Origin: Haloarcula salina
GTDB lineage: Archaea > Halobacteriota > Halobacteria > Halobacteriales > Haloarculaceae
DNA: 64,000 bases
NCBI RefSeq assembly: GCF_010119195.1
Contig: NZ_WRXL01000003.1
Location: 531,026-595,025 of the forward strand
Direction of reading: 5' to 3'
This document shows positions 61,314 through 64,000 of this stretch, one piece after another. The notes beneath the pieces were generated by a model. The model saw only the letters and a list, made by a program, of their open reading frames with translations. It ran no database searches and had not been told where the DNA came from. Position 1 is the first letter of the stretch. Each line of letters opens with the position of its first letter. The translations under genes were made by a program, and so were the position numbers.

Positions 61314-62366
61314 CTACAGGTCCGCGCCGACGGCGTCCTCGACGCTGTCGAAGCCGTCCTCGGCGAGCAGTTCGAGCAGTCCCTCGTTGATCTCGCGGGC
61401 GATGGACGGGCCGCGGTACACCAGTCCGGTGTACAGCTGGACGAGCGACGCGCCGGCGCGGATCTTCCGGTAGGCCCCTTCGGGCGTCGAGACGCCGCCG
61501 ACGCCGACGACGGGCACGTCGACGCGTTCCGCGACGAAGCGGACCATCTCCGTGGCCGTGTTCTCGATGGGTTTGCCCGACAGGCCGCCCTGCTCGACCG
61601 CGTTTGGCGAGCGCAGGCTGGCCGGTCGCTCCGTCGAGGTGTTCGTCGCGACGACGCCGTCCAGCCCGAGTTCGGTGACGAGGTCGAGCGTGTCCTCGAC
61701 GGCCGGCTCCGGGAGATCCGGCGAGAGCTTCACGAGCAGCGGCGCAGCGCCCGCGTCCTGGAGTTCGGTGAGGATGGCCTCCATCGCCTCGCGATTCTGT
61801 AGCTCCTCGAACCCCTGTGAGTTCGGACAGGAGACGTTGACGACGAAGAAGTCACCGCCGTCCGCGACTCGCTCGTAGGTGTAGCGATAGTCCGCGGGGG
61901 CGTCCGCCGTCCCGACGTGTTCCGACTTCGCGATGTTGACGCCCAGCGGGAACGGCGCGTTCGTCCCTCTCAGTCGCTCGCCGACGACATCCGCCCCGTC
62001 GTTGTTCAGCCCCATTCGGTTGATGATGGCCTCGTCCTCGCGGAGGCGGAACATGCGCGGACGGGCGTTTCCGGTCTGTGGCTCGGCGGTGACGCCCCCG
62101 ACCTCGGCGAAGCCGAACCCGAGCGACGCGAGCGCGGTGGGGACGGTCGCGTTCTTGTCGAAGCCGGCCGCGACGCCGACGGGGTTGTCGAACGACTGGC
62201 CGAACGCCGCCACGTTCAAGCGGTCGTCGTCGACCGTGTACCGTGCCGCCATCGCGTCGGCGACGGGCGTTCCGTCGACCAGTTCCAGGAGCCCATGGAC
62301 GCTTCGGTTCGCCGTCTCCGCCGGGAGTGAGAACAGGACCGGTTTCGCGATATCGTAGAGTCTCAT
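61314..62366 (-). CDS. pyrD: Dihydroorotate dehydrogenase (quinone), class 2
   Basis: This 350-aa FMN enzyme catalyses the redox step of pyrimidine synthesis. Class 2 marks include the amphipathic N-terminus MRLYDIAKPVLFSLP, VGVAAGFDKNATVP, the NRMGLNNDGAD loop, catalytic Ser in VNVSCPNSQGF, KLSPDLP, TNTSTERP, GLSGKPIENTATEM and VGVGGVSTPEGAYRKIRAGASL. It passes electrons to membrane quinone. An AbrB-like gene lies 101 bp upstream on the same strand. Confidence 0.95.
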   Translation of the reverse strand: MRLYDIAKPVLFSLPAETANRSVHGLLELVDGTPVADAMAARYTVDDDRLNVAAFGQSFDNPVGVAAGFDKNATVPTALASLGFGFAEVGGVTAEPQTGNARPRMFRLREDEAIINRMGLNNDGADVVGERLRGTNAPFPLGVNIAKSEHVGTADAPADYRYTYERVADGGDFFVVNVSCPNSQGFEELQNREAMEAILTELQDAGAAPLLVKLSPDLPEPAVEDTLDLVTELGLDGVVATNTSTERPASLRSPNAVEQGGLSGKPIENTATEMVRFVAERVDVPVVGVGGVSTPEGAYRKIRAGASLVQLYTGLVYRGPSIAREINEGLLELLAEDGFDSVEDAVGADL

Positions 62367-62467
62367 TGCTGGATGTCGTTTCGAACAGAACGCCGCGAAC
62401 GGAATGTCGCCGTCGTCTTTTCCGGTTCGACGGCCCGCGATACGGATGTCTCACCAACGATGGTGCG

Positions 62468-62665
62468 TTAGAAGTCGTGTTCGACCTCTTCGGGGTCTGC
62501 CTTCTGAATGATGATCTTGTTGTCGCGTACGCGAACGAACACCTCGTCACCGATCTCCATGCCGGCGACGGCCAGCTCGTCTTCGTGAAGATTGATGTGC
62601 ACGTTGTGGTACTCGCCGTCCTCATCTTTGGCGCCACTCGGGCTGAGCTTCTTCTTTCGCACCAT
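62468..62665 (-). CDS. AbrB/MazE-like swapped-hairpin protein (65 aa)
   Basis: It starts MVRKKKLSPSGAKDEDGE and contains VHINLHEDELAVAGMEIGDEVFVRVRDNKIIIQKA, the pattern of a swapped-hairpin AbrB-type DNA-binding fold. Many haloarchaea carry such single-domain proteins, acting as regulators or antitoxin-like partners; no toxin gene is adjacent. An ACTTAAG box (minus strand, about 62702-62708) lies some 40 nt before the start, and an inverted repeat GTATCC/GGATAC (62670-62675 and 62695-62700) covers the interval. Confidence 0.8.
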   Translation of the reverse strand: MVRKKKLSPSGAKDEDGEYHNVHINLHEDELAVAGMEIGDEVFVRVRDNKIIIQKADPEEVEHDF

Positions 62666-62817
62666 CGCGGTATCCTACTCCGCACTTCACTGCAGGATAC
62701 ACTTAAGTCTACCGTGCCGACCGTCGCGGGACTGCGACGGGACAGGCGCGCGCGTGACGCTTTCGTCGGCGTCGATTCGCCGCAGACCGTCCTGAACGCG
62801 GCCCCTCGCGGACTGGT

Positions 62818-62849
62818 TTCGGCGGGTGTATATAAATGCACCCGCCGAA
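62818..62849. promoter_or_regulatory. 11-bp inverted repeat enclosing a TATA box
   Basis: TTCGGCGGGTG (62818-62828) and CACCCGCCGAA (62839-62849) are perfect inverted copies flanking TATATAAATG. The TATA box thus sits in the loop of a dyad. It lies 67-98 nt before the MC1 start, with a second TATA (TATATTTAT, 62868-62876) nearer the gene. An operator for a dimeric repressor or an alternative promoter are both possible. Confidence 0.6.
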
Positions 62850-62915
62850 GGCGGCCGAATTGGGGGGTATATTTATGGTCTGCCATGTGCTGGATTGGCA
62901 TGGAGCGGTTCAATC

Positions 62916-63224
62916 ATGGCACCCGACAGTGACAAGCGCAACTTCGCACTGCGCGAAGACGGTGACGAATCGAGCGTCTTCTCGGGCGGGACCCCGCGTC
63001 AGGCCGCGCTGAAGGCAGCGCGTCGCCTCGACCCGGCGGACGGAGAGGACGAGGCCGACCCCAAAGAGATACGACTCCGGGAGAAGGGCACACACAAGGT
63101 CCACATCTACGAGGCGTGGGCCTGGGTCGAGGAGGCACCCGACGACAAACCCGACTGGATGCCCGGTGACATCACGAAGGGGAACGTCTCGAAACAGGGC
63201 GTCGAGCACCTCGACGAGATCTAA
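62916..63224 (+). CDS. Chromosomal protein MC1
   Basis: This 102-aa architectural DNA-binding protein bends DNA in methanogens and haloarchaea. Family marks are RNFALREDGDESSVFSGGTP, PRQAALKAARRL, EIRLREKGTHKVHIYEAWAW and DWMPGDITKGNV. The proximal TATA box gives a 5' leader of about 16 nt. The upstream palindrome-enclosed TATA suggests tight control. It is the last protein gene before the rRNA operon. Confidence 0.94.
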   Translation: MAPDSDKRNFALREDGDESSVFSGGTPRQAALKAARRLDPADGEDEADPKEIRLREKGTHKVHIYEAWAWVEEAPDDKPDWMPGDITKGNVSKQGVEHLDEI

Positions 63225-63293
63225 TCGCGGCTCCGATTTTCGGTCAGAGTTCGCAGTCTGCCAAGTCATGCACGCGTGCGCGTGAGGAGTCAC

Positions 63294-63387
63294 AGATGCG
63301 CCGGTCGTATTGGAGGCCTCGGCCCCATCCCTGATCTCCAAGATGCGCCGGTCGTATTGGAGGCCTCGGCCCCATCCCTGATCTCCA
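63294..63387. repeat. Perfect 47-bp tandem duplication upstream of the rRNA promoters
   Basis: The unit from AGATGCGCCGGTCG to CCCTGATCTCCA occurs twice without a break (63294-63340 and 63341-63387), 47 of 47 identical. Each copy contains GGCCTCGGCC-like GC-rich dyads. It is 62 bp upstream of the first rRNA promoter box. Confidence 0.9.
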
Positions 63388-63440
63388 ACCTGTGTGGGGC
63401 ACTCACTCCCGTGTAAGCGCCTATCGTAGCGCCTTCCCTT

Positions 63441-63485
63441 CGACGGGGTTAAGTATGCCACTCCCATCGGAATGTAATGCGAACG
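63441..63485 (+). promoter_or_regulatory. rRNA promoter P1
   Basis: CGACGGGG-TTAAGTA (TATA 63449-63455) is followed after about 26 nt by TGCGAACG (63478-63485), the start-site sequence I recall from haloarchaeal rrn promoters. Confidence 0.7.
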
Positions 63486-63524
63486 CGGCCCGGGGCGACG
63501 CCCCCGGTCGAACGAAACTCCATT

Positions 63525-63560
63525 CGACGCCCTTAAGTGTAACAGGGCATTCGGATGGGA
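63525..63560 (+). promoter_or_regulatory. rRNA promoter P2
   Basis: TATA TTAAG at 63533-63537 lies within a 25-base stretch (63525-63549) that is identical in P3, 80 bp downstream. The expected start is near 63560 (GACGCAAA), a diverged start-site sequence. Confidence 0.75.
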
Positions 63561-63604
63561 CGCAAAGGTGGTTCACGTCGGGCGGTTTCGACGTGGCCCC
63601 GATC

Positions 63605-63648
63605 CGACGCCCTTAAGTGTAACAGGGCACTCGGGTTGAATGCGAACG
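63605..63648 (+). promoter_or_regulatory. rRNA promoter P3
   Basis: The same 25-base element (63605-63629) with TTAAG at 63613-63617, followed by TGCGAACG at 63641-63648 at the expected start. This is the best match to the haloarchaeal rrn promoter consensus here. Confidence 0.8.
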
Positions 63649-63714
63649 ACGTTCGGTCGGGACATCGAAACCCGGCCGCCACGGACCGAGGCGAACGGGA
63701 GTTCGCCGATGGAA

Positions 63715-63750
63715 CTCGAAGCCTTTATGAGGGCTTCGAGACAACATACA
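63715..63750 (+). promoter_or_regulatory. Possible rRNA promoter P4 inside a 9-bp inverted repeat
   Basis: CTCGAAGCC (63715-63723) and GGCTTCGAG (63732-63740) flank TTTATGAG, so the TATA-like box is enclosed in a perfect dyad. Sequence differs from P1-P3. It may be an independent promoter or an RNA stem in the leader. Confidence 0.5.
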
Positions 63751-63925
63751 GGTCCGAAGAAATGAGGATTCCACCCCTGCGGTCCGCCGTCAAGATGGGA
63801 TCTGATGTTAGCCCTGATAGTTCGGTGACACCCGGTCGATGGGTGTCCTCGAACACCCTTCGATAGCGACCACACCCACATCGGGTGTGATCCCGCCTAA
63901 CCCTCCTGGCTTCGAGCCGGGAGAC

Positions 63926-64000
63926 ATTCCGGTTGATCCTGCCGGAGGCCATTGCTATCGGAGTCCGATTTAGCCATGCTAGTCGCACGAGTTCATACTC
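63926..64000 (+). rRNA. 16S rRNA, 5' end (partial)
   Basis: The sequence begins ATTCCGGTTGATCCTGCC, the universal archaeal 16S start, and continues for 75 nt to the window edge through GTCCGATTTAGCCATGCTAG. The rest of the rRNA operon lies outside. Bases such as GTCGCACGAG fit Halobacteria, likely Haloarculaceae. Confidence 0.97.

Larger units (their letters stand above)
63225..63925 (+). promoter_or_regulatory. 701-bp rRNA operon promoter and leader region
   Basis: No protein gene is seen. From left: a 47-bp tandem repeat (63294-63387), four promoter-like units (listed separately) and the pre-16S leader. The leader contains hairpins such as CACACCC/GGGTGTG (about 63871-63889) shortly before 16S and should hold the 5' half of the 16S processing stem, whose partner lies outside the window. 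Confidence 0.75.

Noticed and set aside
63294..63387. CRISPR array
   Set aside because: Only two adjacent copies with no spacers and no cas genes nearby; it is a simple tandem duplication.

Overview
The window is chromosomal DNA of an extremely halophilic archaeon (class Halobacteria). Evidence: very GC-rich DNA with strong codon bias, highly acidic proteins, Tat-type lipoproteins, bat-type HTH regulators, haloarchaeal transducers, a thermosome, aIF1A, chromosomal protein MC1, an archaeal splicing endonuclease, and the 5' end of an archaeal 16S rRNA at the right edge. The 16S start and the gene families look most like Haloarculaceae; this is an impression, not a measured placement. Most genes have an A/T-rich box centred about 26-28 nt before the start codon, so most transcripts appear leaderless. 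I used this spacing to choose several starts.

Left part (1-13.8 kb): a small histone-fold protein, ribose-5-phosphate isomerase, and a translation/ribosome-assembly run (aIF1A, Rio1, KH/Dim2-like). A proline-degradation locus follows (P5C dehydrogenase, bat-type regulator, proline dehydrogenase). Next come a complete branched-chain amino-acid-type ABC transporter (substrate-binding protein, two permeases, two ATPases), an EamA transporter, an SCP2 protein and a small membrane protein.

Middle part (13.8-34.7 kb): a PAS histidine kinase, a DUF460 RNase H-fold protein, an acetyltransferase, a thermosome subunit, an ornithine cyclodeaminase/alanine dehydrogenase-family enzyme, two tandem paralogous zinc-ribbon mini-proteins, a receiver-PAS regulator, leucyl-tRNA synthetase, Hsp20 with a one-Cys peroxiredoxin, prephenate dehydratase, an aldo/keto reductase, dihydrolipoamide dehydrogenase and a large GAF/PAS kinase with a degenerate receiver.

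34.7-45 kb is lipoate-centred: E1-alpha, E1-beta and lipoyl E2 of a 2-oxoacid dehydrogenase, with lipoyl synthase (lipA) further on. Between them lie a ComB-like/PHP pair and an ECF-type vitamin transporter. A near-identical 26-bp element precedes both the transporter operon and comB.

45-62 kb: a Ski2/Hel308-like helicase, a second SUI1-like protein, a large poly-HAMP transducer, a NucS-like/topoisomerase-zinc-finger protein, the tRNA-intron endonuclease beside tryptophanyl-tRNA synthetase, and pheS-pheT. In front of pheS is a 26-codon ORF with four Phe codons among its last seven, on an apparently leaderless transcript and followed by a strong hairpin. It looks like a haloarchaeal attenuation leader. 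The end of pheT is duplicated 170 bp downstream.

Right end (62-64 kb): pyrD, an AbrB-like protein, MC1 behind a TATA box enclosed in an 11-bp inverted repeat, a 47-bp tandem repeat, several rRNA promoters and the first 75 nt of 16S rRNA.
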